Shown here piece after piece: positions 12,532 through 23,835 of a DNA stretch of 64,000 nt (positions are counted from its first letter, which is position 1; each line of letters starts with the position of its first letter). The stretch covers positions 230,534 through 294,533 of the forward strand of contig CAJQUW010014796.1 in assembly GCA_907163375.1 (NCBI GenBank), in the 5' to 3' direction. Source of the DNA: Prostheceraeus crozeri (taxonomy: Eukaryota; Platyhelminthes; Polycladida; Euryleptidae). A model generated the notes under the pieces. That model searched no databases, had not been told where the DNA came from, and saw only the letters and a list, made by a program, of their open reading frames with translations. The translations under genes and the position numbers were made by a program.

Positions 12532-13947
12532 CAGTGCGTTCATAAAGTCACTGTGCACCTAATAATTCAATCCCTGCTTAGTATTTCGTTGCTTAGAAAT
12601 AGATTGCCAGGGCATTATGAATAGTAAAGTTCCTTTGTAAAAACATCAATTACTACGTGATAACAAAATATATATTTATATCTTACAAAAACTGTTGAAA
12701 ATGTCCACCTTACTCACGAATACAGAGGTCTATTCGACGTCTCATATTCTCAAACACTCGGTGAATTTCTTCGAGACTGATAGCGGCAAATTTGTTGTCG
12801 GATGCTATCTCTTAACTCATGTAGATCTTGTGGCTTGCTTCGGTAGACCTTCTGCTTTACCGCTCCCCACAAGTAAAAGTCCAAGACACTCAAGTGTGGG
12901 GATCTTGGAGGCCAAATTCCTTTGGAGATTATTCTGGTTTGGAATATTTCACCCAAGCATCGAAGTGAGGAATTGGCGGTATGCGCAGTTGCTCCATCTT
13001 GTTGGAAGTAAGCAGTTGTTTTTTCATCGTCAGTTAATTCGTTGACGAACGAAGCAATGATTTCATTACAATATCTTTCTGCTGTAACAGTCTCGTAAAA
13101 ATATTGGTCCAACTATTCGCCTTCTTGACATGGCGCACCATACCCCAACTTTGAGAGAATGTAATGGCTTCTCAGCAAATTCGTGCGGGTTTTCGCTAGA
13201 CCATATTCGGGAGTTCTGGCTACTGACATACCCTGAAAGATGAAACCAAGCTTCATCAGAAAAGAAAGTTTTATCGAGTACATCATTTCCATTCAGATTT
13301 TCTTTGAAAAAGAAGCAGTACTGAAGACGCCTATCATGATCGGCATCCTTCAATTCATGCTGGCAAGAGATGCGGTATGGATATAGGCCTATGTTCTTTC
13401 TCACAGCAGTATGAACCGCCCCGAGACATAGACCCACTTCTTGAGATAAGCGACGCATCGACTTGCTTGGGCTATGAGTCATAGCTTCGGAAATGACATT
13501 GACCTTCTGCTCAGTTAAGACTGTTGGTCGACCTGAACGTGTTGCATCGTGCACGGAGCCAGTTTCTCTGAACTTATTGATCAGATTCCTAGCAGTGTTT
13601 CGATGAGGCAAATCAGTTGTAGGAAATCTCTCTAAAAACTCATTCTTCACATCATCAGTGTATTCACCATTGGCTCGGAAAACATGTTCGACCAAGAAGA
13701 TTCTCTCTTGTATTGACAACACCATACTTAGCTTGGAAGTGCAATGTCAAGCTCTCGGGTGCTTCGAAGTGACTGATATTCAACTCGCTGGTCACTATGT
13801 TGAATGTCATAAACCAGTCAACTGCGCCTCTTGAAACATGTAAATGGCTCTGTGCAGATGCCAGATATCTATGATTAATTATTACGAGCGTTTGCTTTGA
13901 CAAAATGTTGTTCAGAACAGGTGAACAGTGACTTTATGAACGCACTG
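12532..13947 (-). mobile_element. Tc1/mariner-type transposon, complete ends
   Basis: Inverted ends CAGTGCGTTCATAAAGTCAC (12532) and their inverse (ending 13947) match over about 29 bp with one mismatch. They are flanked by TA at 12530-12531 and 13948-13949, the target duplication of this superfamily. The 1,416-bp body holds one minus-strand transposase gene (see next entry). It is inserted in intron 4 of the GCC gene, between two pieces of a LINE. Confidence 0.93.
12750..13725 (-). pseudogene. Mariner-type transposase, frameshifted and catalytically altered
   Basis: This would be the cut-and-paste transposase of the surrounding element. The N-terminal part (219 codons from 13725) holds the helix-turn-helix region (RNLINKFRETGSV, RSGRPTVLT) and the first catalytic Asp in FFSDEAWFHLSG. 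The C-terminal part (to 12750) holds the second Asp in YFQQDGATAH. The two parts lie in different frames, with the break near 13,105-13,130. The third catalytic position, 34 residues after the second Asp (DD34D spacing, in PPRSPHLSVLD), is His instead of Asp. The frameshift and this change together make the copy inactive. The length is usual for the family (~340 residues). Related copies are widespread in arthropods and other invertebrates. Confidence 0.88.
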
Positions 13948-13949
13948 TA

Positions 13950-14901
13950 TATGATATTTCCCCTACCCTTTTCAGGGAAAATGAGGTTTTTAAGGTAACA
14001 ATAAAGAAGATAAATTTCAACTAATAATGAACTACCTAGCCCTAAAAGCTTCTATAACTCCATTTTAATTGTGCTTCGCCCTTTCTTTCCAAGTCCTCTG
14101 GTCTTCTTTTATTGACCTCTACCGGCTGGACTCTGTCCTTCTTTCAAATGCCTGAGGTACTTTCAGTCAATAACGACTCTATTTTTTTTGATAGATGCTA
14201 ATTTTTCTCTAGTATTAATTTAACTTTTGAGGCTGTGAATCTTAAATGAACAGGACCGCGCTTGGTCGGGTTTGAGCGTCCAGGATTTAGCGGTCGAAAC
14301 GCGATCGTCCTGATCAAATTCCTGTTGATTACCTCACTAAAAATAGTAAAATAATTTGCATGCATATTTTGTATAATTTTATTTCACGTTTTAACTTGAG
14401 GAACTAATATTAATTCTCTTACACACTTGGTAGATTTTAGATAGCGTAATCCCGCTGTGTTAACTAGATCTGATATCTTGATTGGAAACAGACTTGTCCT
14501 CTTATCGTCTGAATGGGCAGACTGTCAAATAGAATCTTTTCAATATATAAGTGATAAACATTATTTTGAAGAGAACAACTTATTCGCCAATTCATTCCAC
14601 ATGAGGAAAGGAGAACCTTTGTTTGTCCTTCTAGCAAGTATTTTTAACATTTTTAGACATGTTTATTTTCGTTGAATATACGAATGTAGTTTGCTCTTTT
14701 CATGCATGAGAAACCTTGCTGTATCAAAGTTATTCACATTTTATAGAATTATCAAAATTTATCAAGTTCATGCACCCTTAAACGAGTGCAGCAGTAGTAA
14801 TTCATATTCACAGTTTTATGAAAGGGTATGGTGAATTTTCAATTATGATATTATAATATAAATATAAACCTGAGTCATGACTGTGTATTTGTTATTTTTA
14901 G
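13950..14901. other. Intron 4, right part
   Basis: Apart from the inverted LINE tail at about 14,040-14,160 there is nothing recognisable. A small 72-codon frame at 14,457 has no supporting context. Confidence 0.4.
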
Positions 14902-15449
14902 GCTAAATATTATTGTCCAGCGGGATCGACAACTGCCACGGCTAATGCTTGTACTGCTAATTTTATTTGTCCCATTGGAAGCGGTAAGCCACTATCATGT
15001 CCGGAAGGTCAAATTGGCAAAAATGGTGTCTGTACCAATTGCGCAGCCGGAGTGATGTGTACTGCCAATTTATTGAATAGACCGTGCATTGCCGGCCACT
15101 ATTGCTTAAGTGGAACCGGCAGAAACGCAATTCCATGCGCAAAAGGATATTATTCCACAACTTTAAGTGGCAAGAGCAACACTGTTTGTTTAGCATGTAC
15201 TGCTAATTTTTATTGTGATCTGGAAGGACAGGCAACATTACCATCGAAACCATGTAGTAGTGGTTATTATTGCAACTCCGGAGTTGATGTTAAAGATCCT
15301 GTATCGGTAACCAGCGGAACATTCACCGGCAAAAACCACAAAGGAACAGGTGGAATCTGTTCAGCTGGACATTCTTGTACTGGAAATGCAGCTATGCAAG
15401 CATGTGCTAGCGGCACTTATCAGTGGCTGAAAGGGCAAGGTGTTTGTAG
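14902..15449 (+). CDS. GCC2/GCC3-repeat protein, exon 5
   Basis: Acceptor ATTTTTAG ends at 14901 and donor GTAAGA starts at 15450; phase 0 in, phase 2 out. It begins AKYYCPAGS and ends GQGVC plus two bases of a serine codon completed by exon 6. The repeat pattern is unbroken across both junctions. One unit (CSSGYYCNSGVDV...) carries a longer inter-cysteine loop than its neighbours. Confidence 0.85.
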
Positions 15450-16604
15450 GTAAGAGTGTTTTCAATTTTCCCATAGTACTCTCTTGTAGTACCTTGCCTG
15501 AGTGTCTCTACAATTCGAATGCAATCTTTGCAATCAAAAAGTTCCAATGTTCTAATTAAGATATTTTTAATGATTCAACCACTCAGACTTTCACGAGGTG
15601 GAAAAGATATCTCAAAAAAGGCTCTCGAAAAAGGCTTATCAGCTGATAATTGAACCTATTTATCAAAATGTTTATACGGCACGATCAGCTCCAAGACTAG
15701 CAAAGAGCTAGATTCATTATTGTGTCAGGAAAATGACTACCGCATATCACATGATGGTCCTGGTTTGTTTTTTCACTGATTTTTTGAATTGTTATTAAAG
15801 ATATATGAATGATATATCGATATCTAATCATCTTTATATTGATATTTAATTTTCATCTTTTTATGTTTAAAGCATCGTCAAAACATTGACAGTATTTTTG
15901 TTTTATAGATATTGTAGTGAATGTTACGTGGCATCATTTCATTGATGCTGTCCCAGAGCGGAACGATCGTCGCTGTTTCCGCCTTCTCAATTTGAGACCA
16001 CTAAGCCAGAAACTTGCACAGACTTCAACATGTGCACGCATTCACAACGATGGAAATCATGGGTAGCTTTTTCAGGTATCAATGATCCTTACAGTCTCGG
16101 CCGCTGTGCGGCGTCGGCTGCATGACTCATTGCTGCTTTATTATTATGTTCCGCATTGCTAAGTTGTAAGTCTTAGATACTGTTAAAAACGCTTGCATAA
16201 TTTTTCGAAGAAGCAAGTTCATATTAAATCGAAAAAACTGATAAATTAATGAATTGATGTACAAATGTGTTTCTTGAAGATCCGATGACATTCGAGATTC
16301 AACAACCTGTGGGAAATTTACCTCGTTGTTTTCCAAAAAGCATCACAGGACCTCATATGGAGTTTTGATGGGCAACCGTATACTGCTTCCTACTGTGCTT
16401 CCTACCAAATGTCCATGCGAAAATTGTTCTTGTAATGAGGACTTAATTTCACATAGACCAATCTGATGGAAGATAGCAATCCAGCATGAACCTCTTAATT
16501 GGAAGTTTTCTCACTAAAGCATTTACGAAAGATTTATTTGAAGTTAGTGATTTTCATGGCATTCTGTAGACAAATTAGAGTGTATTATAAAGATTCAAGA
16601 TAGC
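15450..16604. other. Intron 5, left part
   Basis: No gene. The segment at about 15,585-15,660 (TTTCACGAGGTGGAAAAGATAT) is a degenerate relative of the foldback element at 8.7-8.95 kb. Confidence 0.4.
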
Positions 16605-17540
16605 CTAAAATGTCGGTTCTCCAAGTGTTAACAATAGGTAGCATTCAGCAGCTTTGGCTTCTTCCGCTCGTTCGTGCCGCTCGGTCGTAGGCCGACCCGT
16701 GGGAAACCAGACCGCAAGCTTCTTCCTCCAGCGTCCACGATCCCGTGCCTTCTCGATCGTTTGGTAGAACGTCAGCCCGTTAGCCGCCTGATGTCGATGG
16801 GTGTCATTCGTGGTTTTCCTCGTCTCGCTTTGCCATCTATGTACCCAGCATGAGTGTTTTCTCCAGGTTGTCACCTCCGCGCTTTGCTATGTGGCCGAAG
16901 TAAGACAGCTGCTGTCTCTCTATCCTGCTAAGGAGACTTAGTGGTTCCTGGATCTCTTGTAGCACGAACTTTTAGGTCTTCTCATCTGTCCGTTGCTTTT
17001 TTTAGCACTCTTCTCCATCACCATAAATCAAGAGAAGTCAACCTTCGTCGTATCTCTGCCGTCATCGTCTACGTTTCGTGCCCGTAGGTCACGATTAGAA
17101 AGACTAGCGCGTGAACTGATCTCTTCTTGTGGTAGAGACAAACAGAATGACTTCTGAGGATCTTTTTCAAATTGTTCGGATCGTCCCATGCCAATTCGCC
17201 TCTTTACTTCATCATTGGTGATGCAGGCTCCCAGATAATCGAAACGTGTCACTATCTCGATCGGCTCACGTTTCAAACGAGTGGCAGGGCGTTCCTCTGT
17301 TCCAACCACCATTTCCTGGTTTTCTTAGCGTTCTAGAACAGGCCTGCCTGTTTGCTTTCGACTTGTATCCTTTCTAACAGCATTTCACACTCATTTTGAT
17401 TACAGGCAATAATGGTCGTGTCATCAGCATATTGCAGATTGCTGATCCGCTTACCATTGATGACGACTCCCATCTCAAGCTCCTCTAAAGCTCTGCGTAT
17501 GACTGCCTCGGTTTAGAGGTTGAAGAAAGCTGGGCTTTGG
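16605..17540 (-). pseudogene. LINE reverse-transcriptase fragment with YADD box
   Basis: The minus strand reads GKRISNLQYADDTTIIAC, the RT catalytic box, with YADD at 17420-17431. It continues with CEMLLERIQVESKQAGLF, then VTRFDYLGACITND and EVKRRIGM (around 17,190-17,265), and the tail words QLSYFGHIAKRGGDNLEKT and RDRGRW (16,720-16,910). This is the RT palm to C-terminus of a non-LTR element of the CR1/L2/RTE sort. Stops and frame changes occur throughout. It is 5'-truncated and dead. Confidence 0.88.
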
Positions 17541-18069
17541 CTTGCATTCACAATCAATTGAATTATAAGTATCAAGCAATCTAGATGCCTTACACGTTGT
17601 GTAGAATAATTTCGCTTTTAACGGCTGGAACACTTCAGTTTGATAAAGATAAATTAGAAACAAAAAGCATAGAACGATGCATAGTCATCGACAGCGAGGT
17701 CATTTTCAACATAGCGCATGAATTAAAAAAAGTCAGAAGTCATACGCCTCGAGTCATTCATTTTATTTTCCACTTTTCCCGATACTTGATCAGCTTCCAC
17801 TTCATTATGTCGTGTTCGATCACGTGACACTTTGGTCTACGAACTACCATTTTGGCTGATCATTTGATAGATTTGATGTCTGACATCATTTAGATTGTCC
17901 GTATTTTATGAGCAATTATTGTAGTAATTGTTAAGAAATTTTTCATAAAACAGTACATGCACTTCGATTGATGATGTATCTCCATTCAAGTGACCATCGA
18001 TATAATTATCAGAATATTACATGCTGAAAGATTTCAATGCTAATTTCATTCTATCTTTATTCATTTCAG

Positions 18070-19496
18070 TCCATGCCCAGCTGGTTATTTCTGTGACGCA
18101 ATGACGGTTGATTATACAGCAAACGTTTGTCCTGTTGGTTCATTTTGCGCTGGTAGTAATAACAAGACATCGGTATCCAAATGTCCAAAGGGTTACTACA
18201 AACCCTACCTTACGAGGAAATTCCGCTATTTCGTGTCTATCATGTCCTGCAGGAAAATTCTGTCCAACTGTTGGATTATCCAGTGTTTCCAAAGCTACAT
18301 ACGACTGCACAGTTGGCTATTTCTGCAACAGTGCAGCAACTACCGCAACTCAGAATAAATGTACTGCTGGGTACTACTGTCCAGGTTTCACGGCAAAGGC
18401 AATGAAATGTCCACTGGGAAAATGGTGCAGCGGAACGAATACTCCACAAGACTGCTCCGCAGGATACATCTGTACTGGCACTGCCACTAGCGCTACCCCG
18501 GCAACTGGTATTTGTCCAGCAGGGTTCTTCTGTCCTAAAGGATCTTTTGCTGGAAGCGCATGTCCCCTTGGACTTCTCAGTGCCGCTGGAGGCACAGCAC
18601 AAGCGAGCTGCACTGCCACTTGTCCGTCATACTCTTACTGTGCCAATGGAAAACGGATTGGCACTTGCTCTGATGGATATGATTGTAACGCAAATAATAT
18701 TGGTACTCCCACCCCTGGAACTAGACTTTGTCCAGCTGGCACCTATTGTGTATCCGGAAAGGCAACCGGTTGTGCTGCAAGATATTATCAAGAAAAGTTG
18801 GGCCAAACTACCTGTGTAGTCTGTCCAAACGGCTACCAGTGCGCTACTAATGTGTCAAACTACTTTAAATTTCCATGCGCTGTTGGAGGATATTGCCGCG
18901 GTGGAAGTTGGACGGCGTGTCGAAAAGGCTCTTACAATGATGTCACTGGACTATCGGCAGTTAGTGAATGTCGTCCATGCTTGCCCGGATATGTCTGCGA
19001 TAAAACAGGTATCAGCACCGTAATAGCATCGAAGGCGGTATCGTGCCCTGCAGGATACTTTTGTTTAACTGGTGCAAAGTCAACTGTCTACAGTGCGACG
19101 CAAAGATATCCTCAACAATGTCCTGCTGGTAGTTACTGTCCTGTGAAATCGTCTGTCCAGACTCCTTGCCCAGCAGGCACTTATCGGAGCGCAACGTTAG
19201 GAAAAAAGAAAGGCGACTGTACGAATTGTAATGAAGGATATTACTGTATGACTTCAGGCAATATATTACCAAATCCACTGACTTGTCCAGCAGGTAGATA
19301 TTGTCCAGCAGGAACTATAAATCCATATCTCGATGCGAATCTTTGTCCAATTGGATTTTATTGTGATGGAAAGAATCCGAAGCCTATTCTGTGCCCCGCA
19401 GGGCGCTATGGAATGGTCAAAGGTCTTCGAACCCTAAGTGAATGCACATTATGCACCGCGGGATTTGAGTGTCTTGGCGGAACAAAAAGTAATATG
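18070..19496 (+). CDS. GCC2/GCC3-repeat protein, exon 6, with a 1-nt frameshift
   Basis: Acceptor TTCATTTCAG ends at 18069 and donor GTAAGT starts at 19497; phase 2 in, phase 0 out. The first part (SPCPAGYFCDA...KCPKGYY) is in one frame up to about 18,200. The repeat pattern then continues only in the next frame (from NPTLRGNSAISC). One extra base, most simply in the AAA run at 18,200-18,202, accounts for this. The rest of the exon, ~430 codons, is intact. Because all nine other exons are open, a sequencing or assembly error or a single allele defect is likelier than an old pseudogene. Confidence 0.82.
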
Positions 19497-20478
19497 GTAA
19501 GTCAATCTGTTTTGGCTGTTAGAGTCTAAAAGTCATGGTATAGCAAAATTATTGTGCATAGAAGTATCTTCTAGACTTTCGCATTAATTGCGGTATATCT
19601 CTTGTCCACTATGTCATGCATGCTTCTCACACGCACGGAAATAAAATTTTAATCGACAAAATTAATTTTGAAACCATTCGTGAATATAAACACCAGGACG
19701 AATTCATAAATAATATCCGATTAAAATATAACAAGTTATAAAAATAAAATGAAGTTACTTTTACTTTGCATAATATTTGTGAAGTGATTGGTTATTTGAA
19801 ATACATTGCATTGTAGATAATTCGGTTTCGAAAGCCACTTGCGAATGATAGATGGTATTATGCTACCTTCTTAATCATGCACCCGCAGAGATAAAGTGAC
19901 ATGTCTGCGTGTTGCGGTCAAGAGATGACATTTCTCAATACTGATGTAGTGATGGTCACGACCAGATCTAGTCTCAAGAGGCAGTGCTACATATAACCAC
20001 CTTTCCGAGGCATCAGATAACATAGTTTCATCAAAAAATATAATTTAATTGATTATATCGAAAATGAAGTTAAAAGCTACATTACTGTGTATCAAAAACG
20101 GCCTTAAAAAAGACAACATTTTTTCTAATTACTGTATATTGAATGTGTCGGACACGGCGCAGTGAATCTCATATCGCGTCCGCATCCGGCAAAGCTTTTC
20201 GAATCGTGTCAACGTCCGATGAAAAACATCACATTCGCGTCCACCGCCATTCCATTAAGTGAGCTATATATTGTAGCTCGTGTGCATTTAGTAGATGTTC
20301 AAATGAACAAGCCCTGAAACGTATAACCCTGGTTACTGCTCCAAAAATAATTATACAATCATCAGCAACTTGACATTAAAAGATTCACATTCATTCATTT
20401 CGTATATGCTAAATGCACAGAATTATATTGTTTTATTCTTTCAACTTAACTAGAAGTGAAGAATAATATTCAAAGCGA
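19497..20478. other. Intron 6, left part
   Basis: AT-rich; no gene or repeat recognised. Confidence 0.4.
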
Positions 20479-20670
20479 TGGCACATGGTGGAACTGAGTA
20501 GGTGGGCAAAAAGGAATTCCTAATACCTTACAGAGATAGGGAAAAAAGCCGTGCGTCGCTTGTGGATTGCTGTAAATTCAACCAAAGTGCTTCGATTGCC
20601 ACGACTCCTTCAGATTCGAAGAATTCAGATCACAAATTTTCTCCATAATGTTGGTCCTTCCGATCATTAT
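20479..20670 (+). repeat. Dispersed repeat, inverted copy at 63,772-63,990
   Basis: Shared words in the same order, inverted, include GATGGCACATG, GTGGGCAAAAAG, CCTTACAGAGAT, GGATTGCTGT and GGTCCTTCCGATC. The copies differ by many substitutions, so this is an old interspersed family. No coding potential. Confidence 0.75.
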
Positions 20671-20797
20671 CAAAGAAGATAGCAGGCGCACGAAAATTAG
20701 TTCACCTGATTATTTCACCAACGTCTTCTCAGCATTTCTCACGCATGGTGCATACACTGAATCGAATGTTAGCCAAGGTAGCGATGTGTGTTTTGGT

Positions 20798-20825
20798 GTG
20801 TGCGAAGTGATGTCACTTCGCACAC
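20798..20825. repeat. Perfect 13-bp stem-loop
   Basis: GTGTGCGAAGTGA, TG, then its exact reverse complement. It looks like the end of an inverted-repeat element; no function assigned. Confidence 0.6.
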
Positions 20826-21212
20826 GCCACTCACTCACTGGCTGGTATCCAAAATCTTATTGTTTGAGAGTGTGTGCCATTTCCAATACCAGGCGATATA
20901 CTAATTATTCATTCAAGAAACACTAAAGGAGGAAGTTGCCTAATTCTGTGATGTGCCATTTCGATGTGAAGGACAGATCCGATACATCCATTCTAGAAGC
21001 CGAAGCCGCTCGCGCAGATGAATTAATTCTGTGGCTAAATGTGCTGAACTAATCATTTCATACTTAATAACCATAAGACTGTTCTAATTAATAAGGATAA
21101 GCTGGTTACCGAGAAAATGAATACCGAGAAGCAATGCAAGGAGATTTTGAGACATTATTGTATTTAAGTTTCCATTGATTCGTGATTGCCTAAGTGTCAT
21201 GATTTCCTTCAG

Positions 21213-21458
21213 ACGGCTTGCCCGGTTGGATACTATTGCCCTGGAGGAGCTCAGAAGCTCCCATGTGTAGCCGGAGCCTACTGTCCAGCTGGATCTGCTT
21301 TCTATGTCATCTGTGAAGCTGGTACTCACACCACCACAACATTGCAACAAAAATGTACAACTTGCCCAAAAGGATATTATTGTGTTCCTGAGAGCTTCCA
21401 AAGTGCATCTCCGAAATCGACACAGAAACAATGTCCAATTGGATATTATTGTCCCGCG
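21213..21458 (+). CDS. GCC2/GCC3-repeat protein, exon 7
   Basis: Acceptor TTCCTTCAG ends at 21212 and donor GTAAGT starts at 21459; phase 0 at both ends. It reads TACPVGYYCPGGAQK to CPIGYYCPA, which joins exon 8 as CPA|GTGWNW. It is a short exon of 82 codons carrying about two repeats. Confidence 0.85.
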
Positions 21459-21609
21459 GTAAGTGCATGATTTCGAGTGCATGATAGGCGCTTGAGATGC
21501 CCGTAATGGCAAATCCGCCTCCAATTTTCTCGCTTAATCTCAATTTGCACGTGGAATACGTAGCCTTCTTAAAACTCATTTCTGATATTGAATGCTGATT
21601 GGATATCAG

Positions 21610-21845
21610 CAAATTGTTGATCGATGATTGGCTGTCACTGAATAACTAGTCGCTGATTGACCGATACAGATTTGCCGATCATTAATTAGCTGTCACATTT
21701 TTGCCGATAACTGATTGGTTGTCACAAATTTGTCAGTCACTTATTGGCTGGCACTAAATTGCCTGTCGGTGATTGATAGACAGAGTTGCTGATCGCTGAT
21801 TGGGTATCAATGAATTCCCAATCGCTTTTTCGCTGATGCTTTTTC
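21610..21845. repeat. Degenerate minisatellite, ~36-40 bp unit
   Basis: About six imperfect units of the type GCTGATTGGCTGTCAC followed by AAATTTGCC and GATCG. Lies just after exon 7, in intron 7. Confidence 0.65.
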
Positions 21846-22984
21846 TCGATTGGCTTGCTACAAGGTGTGTCGCAATAAGGTTACAAATAATCAGCCACCG
21901 CCAAACGAGACACTAAAGTTGCAGCTGTTTTGCTTCTCGTTCAATCAGACAATTTCCGCCATTCTAGACAACTTCCGAATTTTAGAGAGAACAAAATTTT
22001 TCCAATCGTCAAGTGGTTATCATCGATCTTATTGGGTCGGATCCCGAAGGTCCGTCACGTTTTCACTATTAAATTCTACAAATAATATATGACTTCATTT
22101 TATCGTTGCATTTATGAATATACTTGTACATGTATATGTTGTCATTGTCAATACACTTCATCGATAGCAGATTTCCTCTTTATACAAAGATGACAAAAAT
22201 GCTTATGATCTTCATATCAAAGTCATTTTGGAGCAAATATAGACGCTACACACAGAGAAAGCGAAGACACTGCTTTTGTGATATTAACCAGATTAAGTAC
22301 GGATACTTAATTATACAAAGTCTTGTGGATTGATGTTCAGTTAGAGCTATGTGGCGCTTTCTTGGAAAAAAGGAGTCAGGTTCTCTCAATCGTACGACAT
22401 GACAAATCGTCGTTGTCGGTTAAAAAGTATTTATTTCTTAGATGTGGCAAATATTTTGTTGATGCATATAAATGGCCCTGAAGTGGGCGGCTGTCACAGC
22501 CATAATGCAAATGAAGACATAATCATACTTTTCTAGAGCACTTTTTAGTTCGGATATTCTTCAATCTGATTTCCAACTGCACTTTGGGGCTTATCTCAAG
22601 ACCAAAGGATCTGTTGGCCAGACACTTAACCACTGTGCCGCGGAGACCGATAGCTCATATCTGATGATGATAGTATTACCAGTTATCGTGACTAAGAATT
22701 GCTTTGAATCATTTTTATGATTTATATTACCTAATGCATAGTATGATTGATACTAGTAGTTTCCCCTAAACAGCATAATGATGACAGTTTCAGTTGATAA
22801 TGATAGAACCATAGAGTAAGTATACAGGAGGTAGAGCGCCTACTCAACAAAATGTCAGCATACAATTAACATTTTTACACTAAAAGATTCAGTTTTTTGC
22901 GTAGATTATGTTCCTGTGGTCTAGAAAAATTCGATTAATTTTTAAGAAGATAAATTTTTGCAAATTATTCCTGCGTTTATATAC
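21846..22984. other. Intron 7, left-middle part
   Basis: No gene recognised. A minus-strand A-box-like GGCACAGTGGTTAAGTG (near 22,630) suggests a decayed tRNA-derived SINE, without a convincing B box. Confidence 0.35.
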
Positions 22985-23059
22985 TAGCGATTTGGTACCT
23001 ATATGTAAGTATAATATAATATAATATATATATATTTAGACAAGTAACCTGGCAATTGA

Positions 23060-23207
23060 TAAATTTATCAAATCTCAACAGATGTGACCACCACGAGACA
23101 TGTTTCGGCCTATTGGGCCTCATCAGTCGTGGGTAGGTTTGAACCAGCGACGTTGGAGCTAGAGGACGTGCAAGCATACCCTCTACCCACAAGGCCACCG
23201 GACCATC
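23060..23207 (-). mobile_element. tRNA-like SINE-type unit with hammerhead ribozyme (minus copy)
   Basis: Read on the minus strand, a tRNA-like 5' part (GGTCCGGTGGCCTTGTGGGT, B-box-like GGTTCAAACC at 23136-23145) runs straight into a hammerhead motif at 23091-23132. It forms an inverted pair with the plus-strand copy at 23,340; the two tRNA-like heads face each other across ~130 bp. Confidence 0.8.
23091..23132 (-). ncRNA. Hammerhead ribozyme, type I, minimal stem III (minus copy)
   Basis: All core elements are present. CUGAUGA is at 23126-23120, a GGCC/GGCC stem II closes around CAAUA, and GAAA is at 23106-23103. The cleavage triplet GUC is at 23099-23097. CCACGA/UCGUGG forms stem I. Stem III is only two base pairs (AC/GU), as in the short-stem-III hammerheads known from animal retroelements. 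Confidence 0.87.
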
Positions 23208-23339
23208 TGTTGAGAGCGTGAATTAGCCAGGAAGGCACTGCTTTAACGCAGGCACGTGGAGGGCGGACTGCATTCTGCAATCACTTAATACCGCATCCGA
23301 GATTGAGGCGCTTCACGCAGGCGCTACTCATTACATGTT

Positions 23340-23482
23340 ACATGGTCCGGTGGCCTTGTGGTTATAGGGTATGCTTGCACGTCCTCTAGCTCCAACGTAG
23401 CTGGCTCAAACCTACCCACGACTGATGAGGCCCAAGAGGCCGAAACATGTCTCGTGGTGGTTACATCTGTTGAGATTTGATA
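23340..23482 (+). mobile_element. tRNA-like SINE-type unit with hammerhead ribozyme (plus copy)
   Basis: Same unit as the minus copy: GGTCCGGTGGCCTTGTGGTT (23345), B-box-like GGCTCAAACC (23403-23412), then the hammerhead, then ACATCTGTTGAGATTTGATAAAT. It runs into a TA microsatellite. The combination of pol III promoter-like boxes and a hammerhead recalls the Schistosoma Sm-alpha family, known from the literature. Confidence 0.8.
23416..23457 (+). ncRNA. Hammerhead ribozyme, type I, minimal stem III (plus copy)
   Basis: CUGAUGA 23422-23428, stem II GGCC/GGCC around CAAGA, GAAA 23442-23445, cleavage GUC 23449-23451, stem I CCACGA (23416-23421) with UCGUGG (23452-23457). A45-U50 and C46-G49 (last two digits of the position) give the two-bp stem III. 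The core is intact, so self-cleavage is plausible, perhaps as a dimer. Confidence 0.88.
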
Positions 23483-23511
23483 AATATATATATATATATA
23501 TATATATATTG

Positions 23512-23570
<59 letters not shown>
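23482..23570. repeat. TA dinucleotide microsatellite
   Basis: Almost pure (TA)n interrupted by TTGTATTA. Long YIYIYI open frames here are artefacts of the repeat. Confidence 0.95.
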
Positions 23571-23820
23571 TACCTTCGTGAATTTTTCACAAGCAAGAAC
23601 CGTCTGCTGAGAAGCAACTGTGAATTCCGCCCACCGCGTGCCAAGACTTCAAGATTTCAGAAGTCATTCATTCGATTTTGCAAATAGCTTCATGACCACT
23701 TTTTATGCATAGTTGTGACTGATGTTTTTTATGTATTTACCTTCTGTAATTTTCGTATGTGCTGCGTCTACCGACTCTCAGTAGACCATTGAATAAAGAT
23801 TATTATCATTATTATAAGTA
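23571..23820 (+). repeat. Possible retroelement 3' tail
   Basis: Ends with GAATAAAGATTATTATCATT, an AATAAA signal followed by ATT-rich repeats as at many LINE or Penelope 3' ends. No reverse-transcriptase sequence is attached. It may be the tail of the hammerhead-bearing element before it. Confidence 0.45.
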
Positions 23821-23835
23821 GTATGAGACTTATCA

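Noticed and set aside
23425-23644. Frames with long Tyr-Ile repeats
   Set aside because: Translation of a TA microsatellite.
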